Shown here: positions 8,429 to 16,917 of the stretch, piece after piece
Numbering within the stretch: position 1 is the first letter of the stretch
Layout of the letters: every line of letters begins with the position of its first letter
Made by a program: the position numbers and the translations under genes
DNA from: Mycobacterium kyogaense
GTDB taxonomy: Bacteria > Actinomycetota > Actinomycetes > Mycobacteriales > Mycobacteriaceae
Assembly (NCBI RefSeq): GCF_003254575.1
Contig: NZ_QJUA01000045.1
Location: forward strand, 1-41,878
Length of the DNA: 41,878 bases
Direction of reading: 5' to 3'
Notes under the pieces: generated by a model
What the model saw: only the letters and a program-made list of their open reading frames with translations
Told to the model about the DNA's origin: nothing
Database searches by the model: none

Positions 8429-9175
8429 GTGGACTTCCGAGCAGCTCTGCTCGAGCAGACTCGAGCTTTCGGCGATCTGATCCGGACGGGAGACCCGGCG
8501 ACGCCGGTGCCGACCTGCGGGGACTGGAACCTCAAACAGTTGTTCCGCCATGTCGGACGCGGAAACCGTTGGGCCGCACAAATTATCCTCGAGCGCCGCA
8601 ACCAGGAGCTCGATCCGAGGGACGTGCGCGACGGCAAACCGCCGGATGACCCCGATGCGGCGGCGGACTGGTTGATCGCGGGGGCCGAACTGATCAGCAA
8701 CGCGATCGACCGCGTAGGCCCCGAGACCCGGGTGTGGACGTTCGTCGGGCCCCGGCCGGCGGGTTGGTGGATACGGCGGCGGCTCCACGAGGCCACCGTG
8801 CACCGCGCCGACGCCGCTCTGGCGCTCGGCGTCCCGTTCGAGTTGGCGCCGGATCTCGCCGCCGATGCGCTGAGCGAGTGGATCGACCGGGTGACGGAGG
8901 ACCGGCGGCGGCCGCCGGCACTGGACCGAGGTCGTTCCATCCACTTGCACGCCACCGATGAGGAACTGGGGCCGACGGGGGAGTGGATGATCGTCCACGA
9001 CGAGGAAGGTGTGTGGTGGTCTCACGACCACGGGAAGGGCGATGTCGCGCTGCGTGGGCCGGCGAAGGATCTGCTGCTGGCCACGGTGCGCCGTATCAGC
9101 ACCGCCGATGCCGGGCTCGAGGTGCACGGCGACACCGCCGTCTGGGACGGGTGGCTGGACCGCACGCCGTTCTGA
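8429..9175 (+). CDS. mycothiol-dependent maleylpyruvate isomerase-family protein
   Basis: 248 aa. The N-terminal DinB-like four-helix domain carries the family pattern PTCGDWNLKQLFRHVGRGNRW and the later histidines LHEATVHRADAALALG that, with the first histidine, form the metal site of mycothiol-dependent enzymes. A C-terminal MDMPI-type domain ends in DTAVWDGWLDRTPF. It corresponds in position and family to Rv0332 next to rmlA. Such proteins use mycothiol for thiol-transfer or isomerase chemistry, but the substrate is unknown. GTG 8429 is the first possible start, since an in-frame TAG lies at 8417. The GAGGAGG just before it overlaps the start region, giving unusually short spacing. Confidence 0.85.
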   Translation: MDFRAALLEQTRAFGDLIRTGDPATPVPTCGDWNLKQLFRHVGRGNRWAAQIILERRNQELDPRDVRDGKPPDDPDAAADWLIAGAELISNAIDRVGPETRVWTFVGPRPAGWWIRRRLHEATVHRADAALALGVPFELAPDLAADALSEWIDRVTEDRRRPPALDRGRSIHLHATDEELGPTGEWMIVHDEEGVWWSHDHGKGDVALRGPAKDLLLATVRRISTADAGLEVHGDTAVWDGWLDRTPF

Positions 9176-9194
9176 GCGGCCTAAGCTTTCGATC

Positions 9195-9551
9195 ATGACC
9201 ACTTCGGAGATGGCGACCGTTCTCGCCTGGCACGACGCCCTCAACGCCGCTGACGTCGACACGCTGCTGTCGTTGTCGAGCGACGACATCGAGATCGGCG
9301 ACGCTCACGGCGCGGCGCAGGGCCATGGCGCGTTGCGTGACTGGGCCCAAGGGTTGGGCCGCACGATCGAACCCGGCCGCATCTACGTGCACGACGGCGT
9401 CGTCGTGGTCGAGGAGAAGGTCGATGGTTCGGGCTCGGCGGCGTCGGCCTTCAGGGTGGTCGCCGATCACGTGACATCGGTGTTCCGGCACGATGATCTG
9501 GCCGCCGCGCTGGCCGCCACAGAGCTCACCGAAGCAGACCTCACCGGCTGA
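9195..9551 (+). CDS. NTF2-like (SnoaL-type) small protein, Rv0333-like
   Basis: 118 aa. The sequence MATVLAWHDALNAADVDTLLSLSSDDIEIGDAHGAAQGHGALRDWA is the typical start of the NTF2-like/SnoaL cone fold, followed by beta strands IYVHDGVVVVEEKV and VADHVTSVFRHDD. It sits where Rv0333 sits beside rmlA in M. tuberculosis. Members of this fold bind small hydrophobic ligands or act as isomerases or limonene-epoxide-type hydrolases; no catalytic residues can be fixed here. Its TGA overlaps the ATG of rmlA (TGATG), so the two are translationally coupled. Confidence 0.8.
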   Translation: MTTSEMATVLAWHDALNAADVDTLLSLSSDDIEIGDAHGAAQGHGALRDWAQGLGRTIEPGRIYVHDGVVVVEEKVDGSGSAASAFRVVADHVTSVFRHDDLAAALAATELTEADLTG

Positions 9552-10414
9552 TGCGCGGCATCATCCTGGCCGGCGGTTCGGGCACGCGGCTGTATCCGAT
9601 CACGATGGGAGCCAGCAAGCAGCTGCTTCCCGTCTACGACAAGCCGCTGATCTACTATCCGCTGTCCACTCTGATGATGGCTGGTATCCGTGACATCGCC
9701 GTCGTCACCACCCGCGAGGACGCGCCCGCCTTTCGTCGATTGCTCGGCGACGGGGCGGACTTCGGCATCAACCTCAGCTACGCCGTCCAGGACGAACCCG
9801 ACGGCCTCGCCCAGGCTTTCGTGATCTGTGCCGACCACATCGGTGACGACTCAGTGGCACTTGTGTTGGGCGACAACATCTTCTATGGCCCGGGGCTGGG
9901 CACCAGCTTGCGGCGCTTTCACACCGTCGAGGGTGGAGCGATCTTCGCGTACTGGGTGGCCGACCCGTCGGCCTACGGCGTCGTCGAGTTCGCCGCCGAC
10001 GGGGCGGCGTTGTCGCTACAGGAGAAACCGGCGACACCGAAGTCGCACTACGCGGTGCCGGGCCTGTACTTCTACGACAACGACGTCATCGAGATCGCGC
10101 GCTCGCTGCGGAAGTCGGCGCGTGGGGAGTACGAGATCACCGAGATCAATCAGCGGTACCTCGAGCAGGGCCGGCTCAGCGTCGAGGTGCTCGCCCGCGG
10201 CACGGCGTGGCTGGACACCGGCACGTTCGACTCGTTGCTCGACGCGAGCGACTACGTCCGCACGATCGAACGCCGGCAAGGGCTCAAGATCAGCGTGCCC
10301 GAAGAGGTGGCATGGCGGGTCGGCTTCATCAGCGACGACGAATTAGCCGCGCGCGCAAATAAACTCCTGAAGTCCGGATACGGCGCGTATCTGCTGGAGC
10401 TGCTCGACCGCTGA
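9551..10414 (+). CDS. rmlA: glucose-1-phosphate thymidylyltransferase
   Basis: 287 aa, the usual RmlA length. It joins dTTP and glucose-1-phosphate to make dTDP-glucose, the first step toward dTDP-rhamnose for the rhamnose linker between peptidoglycan and arabinogalactan. The nucleotide-binding loop is LAGGSGTRLYPIT (residues 7-19). Other signatures are SKQLLPVYDKPLIYYPLSTLMMAGI, VLGDNIFYG and the sugar-binding EKPATPKSHYAVPGLYFYD. It is orthologous by position to Rv0334 and is the last gene of the plus-strand run starting at udgA, so two nucleotide-sugar enzymes bracket that run. The ATG overlaps the stop of the NTF2-like gene. Confidence 0.97.
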   Translation: MRGIILAGGSGTRLYPITMGASKQLLPVYDKPLIYYPLSTLMMAGIRDIAVVTTREDAPAFRRLLGDGADFGINLSYAVQDEPDGLAQAFVICADHIGDDSVALVLGDNIFYGPGLGTSLRRFHTVEGGAIFAYWVADPSAYGVVEFAADGAALSLQEKPATPKSHYAVPGLYFYDNDVIEIARSLRKSARGEYEITEINQRYLEQGRLSVEVLARGTAWLDTGTFDSLLDASDYVRTIERRQGLKISVPEEVAWRVGFISDDELAARANKLLKSGYGAYLLELLDR

Positions 10415-10494
10415 CCCGACTCGCGGAAGTTTTGATTGCCATACGTCCGTATTGCCCGTAACTTTGCTGTCATATTTGACGCCGAGGGGGGCTC

Positions 10495-12681
10495 ATGGGG
10501 TGGGAGAAGTACGTCGGTCGTGTCGGGGGATTGGCCGTCGCTCTGGGAATCGGTTCCGCGATCGCGGCGGTGCCGGGGGTGGCGTGGGCAGACACCGACG
10601 ACTCGGGTTCGACCAGCGTGTCAGCGCCGGCAGCCGGGCATGTGGTCGATCGTCCCGCGAAGGCGCTGACCAAGCCGAAGGCGGCCCGCGAAGACCGGCC
10701 GGTTCGGAAGCGGGTGTTCGAAGGGCGCCGGGGCAAGCCGACCGACGCCGGGACGAGTTCGATTGACGTTGCGGTCGTTTCGACGCCGGTTGCCGACGAG
10801 CAGGAGCCGGTCACGAAGACCGTGCGGCCGCTCTTTCAACCGCGTGCTGCCGCCCAGCCCGAGAAGGAGCCCGAGTCGCCCGCGGCTGCGCCGATGCTGT
10901 TGACGATGCTCGCGGCGGCCCGCCAGCACGCCGAGGAGCGCCGCGCCGACCGGGCCGCTGCGGCGGCAACGTCGAGTGCCGTCCAGGCGAGTCCCTCCGC
11001 GGTGGTAGACCCCGCCGACACCGAGATCCGCGGGGTGCCGAAGGGACCCGTGGTTGTCGGTGCCACGGGGACGATCTATCAGGTCACCACCGATGCGGAC
11101 GGAACTCGCGTCAGCATCATCGACCAGGACGGTCACGTGATCACCACCAGCGATGCGTTCCCCGATGCGCCGGTACCGGCGTCGACGTCGGTCGCCAGAC
11201 CCGACGGGTCGGTCGTCGTCATCACGGTCAACGAGCGCAGAACGCGCTCGACCGTGTGGTCGGTGAACGAGCAGGGCGACCTCACCAAGATCACGACGGT
11301 CCGGGGCTTCGCCGACGCACCCGAGGTCGGGGCGGACGGATCGCTCTATTTCCACAGCGACATTCCGTTCTTCCTGAGCCCGATCGGGTTCGTCGGCTAC
11401 CGCACATTCCGAGTCTCGCCGACCAACACCGTGCGGACGTATTCGCCGCAGACGAGGGTCTCCGTTGCGCCTGACGGCAGCGTGTACCTGCTGCCCACCG
11501 GGTCGGGGAGAACGTTGCGCGCGTTCGGGGCGGACGGCACCACCAAGACGGTCGTCCTGCCCGGGGAGATCCAATACGGTTTCCCCATCGTCGGCGAAGA
11601 CGGCTACCTCTATCTGCCCGTCCCTGTCCAGACGTTGTTCGGCGGCAAAACAACTCAGCTGTACACAATGCACGGTACACAGATCGCACAGCAGACGCTG
11701 ACAGGTGTGCCCGAAAGCTATGTCGTGAAGAGCGACGGCGTCTACCTCGAAACCTACACCTACTCAGGCAACATCGATCTGGGTGACGGCACCACCTACA
11801 TCTACAAGATCACCCCGACGGCGATCGCCGATCCGAGAATCATCCAGGGGCGTCTCACAGGGGACATTGGCGTCCGCCTTCAAGTGTCGGCGGACGGCAC
11901 GATCTACGCGGTGCTCAAGGATCCTGACAGCACACGGGTCGTGGTGATCAGTCCCGACGGCACCAGCCAGACCACCGTTGACTTACCCGGTGGCACAACG
12001 CTTGTGGAGGGCGACGGCGGGCAGACCGATGACCACGGCTACGTCACCTACACTGCGAATGGCACCAGCTACCTCGCCGTGCTCAACCCCGACGGGTCCA
12101 TCGATCGCACCATCGAGCTTCCGGCCGGCACGGAACCGGGCCCCGTGTTCTTCGGCCCGGACGGGGCGGCGTACCTCCTCAACTACACACTGGATCCGGA
12201 TAGCACGTACCACTCGCAGGTGCTGTTGACACTGTCGAATGACCTGTTCTCGCCCGTCCTCAACTCGGAGGCCGACTACCGTTTGCCGCCGCTGAACGTC
12301 CAGTTCGGCCCCGACGGCAGCGGATATCTGTTGGTGCGGCCCGATTCTGGACTCGGGGTCAAGATCATCGGCTTCGACGTCTCGGGGCTGACGGGAACGA
12401 CACTGACGGTCAGGGATAGCCGTGACTTCGGCTATAAGATCAGTCCCGATCAGGCGCTGGCATTCGCTGCTGACGGCACCGCCTATATCGCCACCGACGA
12501 TCCCGACGGCCCTGCGGTGTATGCACTCACCAAGGCCGGGGTGACCAAGGTCCTCGACCTCGCCGGTACGCCACCGGCCTCCGGTGCCGTCATCGGACCC
12601 GACGGCACGGTGTACGTCACCACCGGCACCGCCGACGGCTTCACCATCGTGCGGACCATCGCGCCGCCGAACGCAGTCTGA
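10495..12681 (+). CDS. secreted beta-propeller-like repeat protein, copy 1
   Basis: 728 aa. The Sec signal peptide MGWEKYVGRVGGLAVALGIG... ends at VAWA (after residue 32). A charged, Ala/Pro-rich low-complexity region follows to about residue 165. The rest is a long domain of repeated strands with recurring PDG-[TS]-x-[YV] and ADGT turns (GADGSLYF, APDGSVYL, SADGTIYAV, GPDGTVYVTT), as in NHL/kelch-type or YncE-like propellers. No catalytic motif is visible. A role in binding or scaffolding in the envelope is likely but unproven. The start is ATG 10495 with GAGGGGG upstream. It follows rmlA after an 80-base AT-richer gap and is paired with a paralogue of the same length. Confidence 0.8.
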   Translation: MGWEKYVGRVGGLAVALGIGSAIAAVPGVAWADTDDSGSTSVSAPAAGHVVDRPAKALTKPKAAREDRPVRKRVFEGRRGKPTDAGTSSIDVAVVSTPVADEQEPVTKTVRPLFQPRAAAQPEKEPESPAAAPMLLTMLAAARQHAEERRADRAAAAATSSAVQASPSAVVDPADTEIRGVPKGPVVVGATGTIYQVTTDADGTRVSIIDQDGHVITTSDAFPDAPVPASTSVARPDGSVVVITVNERRTRSTVWSVNEQGDLTKITTVRGFADAPEVGADGSLYFHSDIPFFLSPIGFVGYRTFRVSPTNTVRTYSPQTRVSVAPDGSVYLLPTGSGRTLRAFGADGTTKTVVLPGEIQYGFPIVGEDGYLYLPVPVQTLFGGKTTQLYTMHGTQIAQQTLTGVPESYVVKSDGVYLETYTYSGNIDLGDGTTYIYKITPTAIADPRIIQGRLTGDIGVRLQVSADGTIYAVLKDPDSTRVVVISPDGTSQTTVDLPGGTTLVEGDGGQTDDHGYVTYTANGTSYLAVLNPDGSIDRTIELPAGTEPGPVFFGPDGAAYLLNYTLDPDSTYHSQVLLTLSNDLFSPVLNSEADYRLPPLNVQFGPDGSGYLLVRPDSGLGVKIIGFDVSGLTGTTLTVRDSRDFGYKISPDQALAFAADGTAYIATDDPDGPAVYALTKAGVTKVLDLAGTPPASGAVIGPDGTVYVTTGTADGFTIVRTIAPPNAV

Positions 12682-12713
12682 ACATGAACGACCACAACAC
12701 AATCGGAGGGCGC

Positions 12714-14900
12714 ATGGGGTTCGAGAAGTACGTCGGTCGCGTCGGGGGGCTTGCCGTGGCGCTGGGGATCGGTTCGGCGATCGCCGCGGTGCCGACGGTC
12801 GCCTGGGCGGCGCCCGACGACACTCCCTCGGTGAGTGCGACTGCCGGTCCCTCGAAAGCGTCGGCGGACAAGCCTGCTGAGAAGTCCGCAAAGAAGCGGG
12901 GCTTTGGCGCCAAGCGCGCCGCGACGGCGAAGACCACCGAGAGCGAAAGCTCTGACGACGAAGCGAGAACGGTTGCGGCGCCAAAAGACGACGACGCGGA
13001 GGCAAAGAAGGACGCCGAGACGCCAGCCGGCAGCCGGCTGTTCAAGCCGCTGTTCACGCCGCGGACTGCGACACCGCGGGACGACGATTCCGAACCCGCC
13101 GCCGCGCCGCTGCTGCTGACGATGCTCGCGACTGCCCGCCAGCACGTCGAGGAGCGCCGGGCCGACAGGGCAGCGGAGGCCGCGACGTCGAGTGCCGTGC
13201 AGGCGAGCCCCGCCGCCGATGCTGATCCCGCCGACACCGAGATTCGCGGGGTGCCCAAGGGGCCCGTGGTTGTCGGTGCCACGGGGACGATCTATCAGGT
13301 CACCACCGATGCGGACGGAACCCGGGTCAGCATCATCGACCGGGACGGTCACGTGATCACCACGAGCGACGCGTTTCCCGATGTGCCATTTGGTAGTTCG
13401 ATCCCGGTCGCCAGGACGGATGGCTCGCTGGTGGTCGTCACGACCAACGAGCGCGCCACCCGCTCCACGCTGTGGTCGGTGAACAGTCAGGGCGAGGTCA
13501 CGAAGATCGCGACGGTCGCCGGATTCACCAGCGGGAGGCCGCAGGTGGGGGCCGACGGTTCGCTGTACTTCGGCACCAACATCCCCTTCATCTTCAGTCC
13601 GATCGGGAACATCGGCTACCGCACGGTCCGCGTCTCGCCGACCAGCACGGTGCGGACATACGCCTTCGACACGAGCGTGACACTCGCGAACGACGGCAGT
13701 GCGTACCTGGTGTCGACCCAGTTCGGCAGTCGGACGCTGCGTGCCATCGGACCGGACGGGAAGACCAAAACGTTCCTGTTGCCCGGTGGTGCTGACGGAA
13801 TGGACCCGATCCGCGGCGAGGATGGATACATCTACCTGCCCGTGGGGGCCCGAACGCTGTTCGGCGGCAAGACGACTCGGATCTACACGATGCGAGACGG
13901 CGACAGCACCATTCGGACCGTGGCGGGTCTGCCGAGCATCTACACCGTGAAGAACGACGGCATCTACCTCGCAACCGTCACCTATGCCGGGAACGTCGAC
14001 CAGGGTGAGGGCTCCACCTCGATCTACAAGATCAACCCGACCGCCATCACCACGCCGAGGATCATCGACGCACGCGTGCGCGCTCTGCAAGTTGGTGCAG
14101 AGGGCACGATCTACGCGGTGATCCAAGACCCGGCCAGCACACCGGTCGTCGTCATCAGTCCCGATGGCACCACACGCAGCACACTGACCCTCCCCGGGAC
14201 CGCACCATTCCCGACCGCCAACAATCAAATTCTCGGCGGGGGAGAACAAACCGACGACAACGGATACGTCACCTACACCGCGGACGGCTCCAGTTACCTT
14301 GCGGTGCTGAACCCCGACGGCTCGATCAACCGCACCATCGTGCTGCCCGCCGGTACCGTCCCGGGCCGCGTTTTCTTCGGCCCCGACGGCGCGGCCTATC
14401 AGATCAACCAGGTGCGTCCACTCAGCGGGCCGGCGACCGCGCAGATCCTGCTGACCCTGTCGAACGACAGCTTCTCACCCGAGGTGCGAGGTCCGGTGCT
14501 CGGCAGCGGTCAGGCCGACGTCCATTTCGCCCCCGACGGCAGCGGCTACCTGATCCTGCGGAACGATCCCGCTCTCGGCCTGCAGATCGTCGGCTTCGAC
14601 TCGACCGGATTGACGGGCGTGGCCCAGACGCTGACACATCCCGTGACCACGGCGTACCCGATCTACCCCGTGGAGACGCTGGCGTTCGGGCCCGACGGCA
14701 CTGGCTACGTCGCAAACAACGCGCCCGACGACCCAGCGGTGTACGCATTCACCACGACCGGAGTGACCAAGGTGCTCGATCTCGACGACGGCACGCGACC
14801 GACGGCCATCCCCGTCGTCGGCCCCGACGGCACCGTGTACGTCACCACGGTCAGCGCTGACGGCTTCACCACCGTGCACACCATCGCGCCCGTGGTCTAG
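12714..14900 (+). CDS. secreted beta-propeller-like repeat protein, copy 2
   Basis: 728 aa, exactly the length of its upstream neighbour. It shares the signal peptide (MGFEKYVGRVGGLAVALGIG, cleavage after VAWA), the LLTMLATARQHVEERRADRA block and the propeller-like repeats (ADGSSYLAVLNPDGS, GPDGTVYVTTVSADG). The low-complexity linker (about residues 34-125) has diverged most and is Lys/Ala/Asp-rich. ATG 12714, with GGAGGG four bases ahead, is preferred over ATG 12684, which would place ten extra residues before the signal peptide. The 32-base gap to copy 1 suggests co-transcription. Its TAG stop shares a CTAG with the convergent YibE/F gene. Confidence 0.8.
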   Translation: MGFEKYVGRVGGLAVALGIGSAIAAVPTVAWAAPDDTPSVSATAGPSKASADKPAEKSAKKRGFGAKRAATAKTTESESSDDEARTVAAPKDDDAEAKKDAETPAGSRLFKPLFTPRTATPRDDDSEPAAAPLLLTMLATARQHVEERRADRAAEAATSSAVQASPAADADPADTEIRGVPKGPVVVGATGTIYQVTTDADGTRVSIIDRDGHVITTSDAFPDVPFGSSIPVARTDGSLVVVTTNERATRSTLWSVNSQGEVTKIATVAGFTSGRPQVGADGSLYFGTNIPFIFSPIGNIGYRTVRVSPTSTVRTYAFDTSVTLANDGSAYLVSTQFGSRTLRAIGPDGKTKTFLLPGGADGMDPIRGEDGYIYLPVGARTLFGGKTTRIYTMRDGDSTIRTVAGLPSIYTVKNDGIYLATVTYAGNVDQGEGSTSIYKINPTAITTPRIIDARVRALQVGAEGTIYAVIQDPASTPVVVISPDGTTRSTLTLPGTAPFPTANNQILGGGEQTDDNGYVTYTADGSSYLAVLNPDGSINRTIVLPAGTVPGRVFFGPDGAAYQINQVRPLSGPATAQILLTLSNDSFSPEVRGPVLGSGQADVHFAPDGSGYLILRNDPALGLQIVGFDSTGLTGVAQTLTHPVTTAYPIYPVETLAFGPDGTGYVANNAPDDPAVYAFTTTGVTKVLDLDDGTRPTAIPVVGPDGTVYVTTVSADGFTTVHTIAPVV

Positions 14901-16126
14901 GACGCTGCGCGCGGCGTCGCCAATACCGCGGCGATGCCGGTCGTCAGCGGCACCGACAGGGCCAACGCGATGCCGCCCACTGCCGACCGGGCGATCTCGA
15001 TCGCCACGCTCTCACTGGTCAGCACGTCGCCCAGCGATCGGTTGGCCACGCTGAACAGCAGCAGCAGCGGCAACGCACTGCCCGCGTAGGCGAGCACCAG
15101 CGTGTACACGGTGCTGGCGATGTGATCGCGGCCCACCCGCATCGCGCCCACGAAAACGGCCCGGCGGCCGGCAGATTCGACCCCGGCGAGCTCGAACACC
15201 GCCGACGCCTGAGTGATCGTGACGTCGTTGAGCACGCCGAGAGAGCCGATGATGAAGCCCGCCAGCAGCAATCCGGTGATCGACACGTTGCCCAGGTACG
15301 CGGCGACCTCGTTGTTCTGGTCCTCCGACAACCCCGTCAGGTGGGCCACTTCGATTGCGGCCCAGGACAGCAGCGCGGCGAGCAGCAGTGAGGACAGTGT
15401 GCCCAGCAGCGCCGCGCTGGTGCGCAGGCTGACCCCGTGCGCGAGATAGATGACCGCGAACAGGATTGCCGCCGACGCCACCACCGCGACCGGAATCGCG
15501 GGCGCTCCGTCACGTAACGCCGGCAGTAGGAACACCACCAGCACCCCGAAAGCGATCACGATGCCGACCAGCGCACGCAGCCCGCGCCACCCCGCGACCG
15601 CGACGATCACGACGGCGAACACCGCGGCCAGCGCCGTCAGCGGCCACGTCCTCTCGTAGTCGAAGAACGCGTAACTGGTGGTCCCGGCGTCGTCGACCTG
15701 TCGGCTGACGCGGATGTCGTCGCCGACGGCGAGATGCGGTTGCCCGGGGCCGCCGCTGAATTCGAGCAACGTCGTCGCGCCCTGGTTCGGCCCGGAATCG
15801 ATGTCGACGAGCGTCTGCACGCACTGGGCTCCCTCACCGGGGGCCGGGAGCGGATCGGCGGTGAGCACGGCGCCGGCCGAGGGGCTGCCACAGGTCGCGG
15901 TCCGGCTCGAGACGACGTGGCCCGCCTCCGTGGTGACCGCACCGCCGGCACTGTTCTGGAACGGCAGCGGGATGTCCGCCTTCTGGCTGTCGGGCCACAG
16001 CAGCACCAACCCGATCACGACCGCGACACCGCTGAGCGCGAGGAGGGCGACGACGATCTTCGCGGCCAGGGGCCCCAGTGGCGACGGACCACCCAGCGAG
16101 TGCGAATGGGAATGCGAGTGCGCCAC
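14897..16126 (-). CDS. YibE/F-family multi-pass membrane protein
   Basis: About 409 aa. A His/Ser-rich N-terminus (AHSHSHSHS) precedes the first membrane helix (IVVALLALSGVAVVIGLVLLW). An extracytoplasmic domain of about 120 residues with two cysteines and VGDDIRVSRQVDDAG comes next. Then comes a block of about seven helices, including the conserved GNVSITGLLLAGFIIGSLGVLNDVTITQASAVFEL and HIASTVYTLVLAYAGSALPLLLLF. These are marks of YibE/F proteins, which have no established biochemical role. The His-rich N-terminus hints at metal binding (inference). GTG 16126 is given as start because related proteins begin with the His/Ser repeat; GTG 16162 is an alternative adding 12 residues. The stop overlaps the convergent propeller gene. 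Confidence 0.82.
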   Translation of the reverse strand: MAHSHSHSHSLGGPSPLGPLAAKIVVALLALSGVAVVIGLVLLWPDSQKADIPLPFQNSAGGAVTTEAGHVVSSRTATCGSPSAGAVLTADPLPAPGEGAQCVQTLVDIDSGPNQGATTLLEFSGGPGQPHLAVGDDIRVSRQVDDAGTTSYAFFDYERTWPLTALAAVFAVVIVAVAGWRGLRALVGIVIAFGVLVVFLLPALRDGAPAIPVAVVASAAILFAVIYLAHGVSLRTSAALLGTLSSLLLAALLSWAAIEVAHLTGLSEDQNNEVAAYLGNVSITGLLLAGFIIGSLGVLNDVTITQASAVFELAGVESAGRRAVFVGAMRVGRDHIASTVYTLVLAYAGSALPLLLLFSVANRSLGDVLTSESVAIEIARSAVGGIALALSVPLTTGIAAVLATPRAAS

Positions 16127-16239
16127 CTTCGACAGAGTAGGCGGTGCGGCTGGATGGGCCACCTGACCTGCCGCCGAAATTGCTGCGGAACAGCCCCCTT
16201 CGACCGGCTTAGTCTTCTTGTCAATCGATCTGACCGGGG

Positions 16240-16917
16240 GTGGACGTGACTCGACGAGACAACAACACGGTGGCGATGAAGCGCGCGTATGAGTCGATGC
16301 TGTCAACAGAGGTCGCGCTCTTTCTCGGGGCACGAGGCTTCGTCAGAATCGACAACGAGTTCCACCGTCGACGGGGAGCGCTCGACGACGTGATCGGCTT
16401 CCAGGAGAACTGGCACAACGGGTCTGTGCGCTGGCATGGCTTTTTCGTCAACGTCGGGGTGGCATCGACCGAGATCGATTCGGCGTGTGCCGGACAGGAC
16501 CGGCCGAGGACCTGCGCGAACAGGTGCCTGCTGCAGCGTCGCTGGGAATCACTGGTGCCTGAGCTGCCCTACGAACTGCGTATCCGCCCGGACACGGACA
16601 TGACGGCGTTCACCGAGCAGTTGTGTCGGGGACTCGGCAGGTTACTCGACGCGCTCGAAAGTATCGACTCCACAGCGGCGTTGGTTCGATACGCGGTCAG
16701 CAACAACCTGCTCATCGCGTACGAGACCACGTGCTGCTACCTCGCCGCGATCGACGACATCGACACGCTGACCGGTTATGTGGCGACTCTGCGGGACTGT
16801 TTCGGGCATCAGGAACGGTGGTCGATCTTCAGCCGCGAGATCAGGGCGGAGACGGGACGGTGGGCGTCGACGCTGAACGAGCGCGGCGTCCTGGGCCCGG
16901 TCACTGCCGATAGCTGA
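16240..16917 (+). CDS. DUF4304-like protein
   Basis: 225 aa from GTG 16240 (GTG 16246 and ATG 16276 are alternatives). The N-terminal half has the DUF4304 pattern: LFLGARGFVRIDNEFHRRRGALDDVIGFQENWH, then WHGFFVNVGVAST. That is a glycine-phenylalanine turn, an F-x-R strand, an FQ strand and a VN-GV strand. Several cysteines (CAGQDRPRTCANRC) lie between the halves and could bind a metal or form disulfides. The C-terminal half is helical. The family has no known function and often appears as an immunity-like or orphan gene. It is divergent from the YibE/F gene, and its last 17 bases overlap the convergent aspC. Confidence 0.6.
   Translation: MDVTRRDNNTVAMKRAYESMLSTEVALFLGARGFVRIDNEFHRRRGALDDVIGFQENWHNGSVRWHGFFVNVGVASTEIDSACAGQDRPRTCANRCLLQRRWESLVPELPYELRIRPDTDMTAFTEQLCRGLGRLLDALESIDSTAALVRYAVSNNLLIAYETTCCYLAAIDDIDTLTGYVATLRDCFGHQERWSIFSREIRAETGRWASTLNERGVLGPVTADS

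Noticed and set aside
12684..12713. ATG 12684 as start of the second propeller-like protein
   Set aside because: It would put ten residues before a signal peptide identical to that of copy 1; ATG 12714 has GGAGGG at proper distance.
12483..14249. A 588-codon minus-strand frame opposite the second propeller-like gene, and similar ones at 10621-11673 and 11983-13005
   Set aside because: They mirror the periodic PDG repeats of the sense genes and have no motifs, starts with ribosome-binding sites or plausible composition.
10495..14900. The tandem paralogues as a transposon-borne duplication
   Set aside because: No transposase, terminal inverted repeats or target-site duplications are visible at the borders; ordinary tandem duplication is enough.
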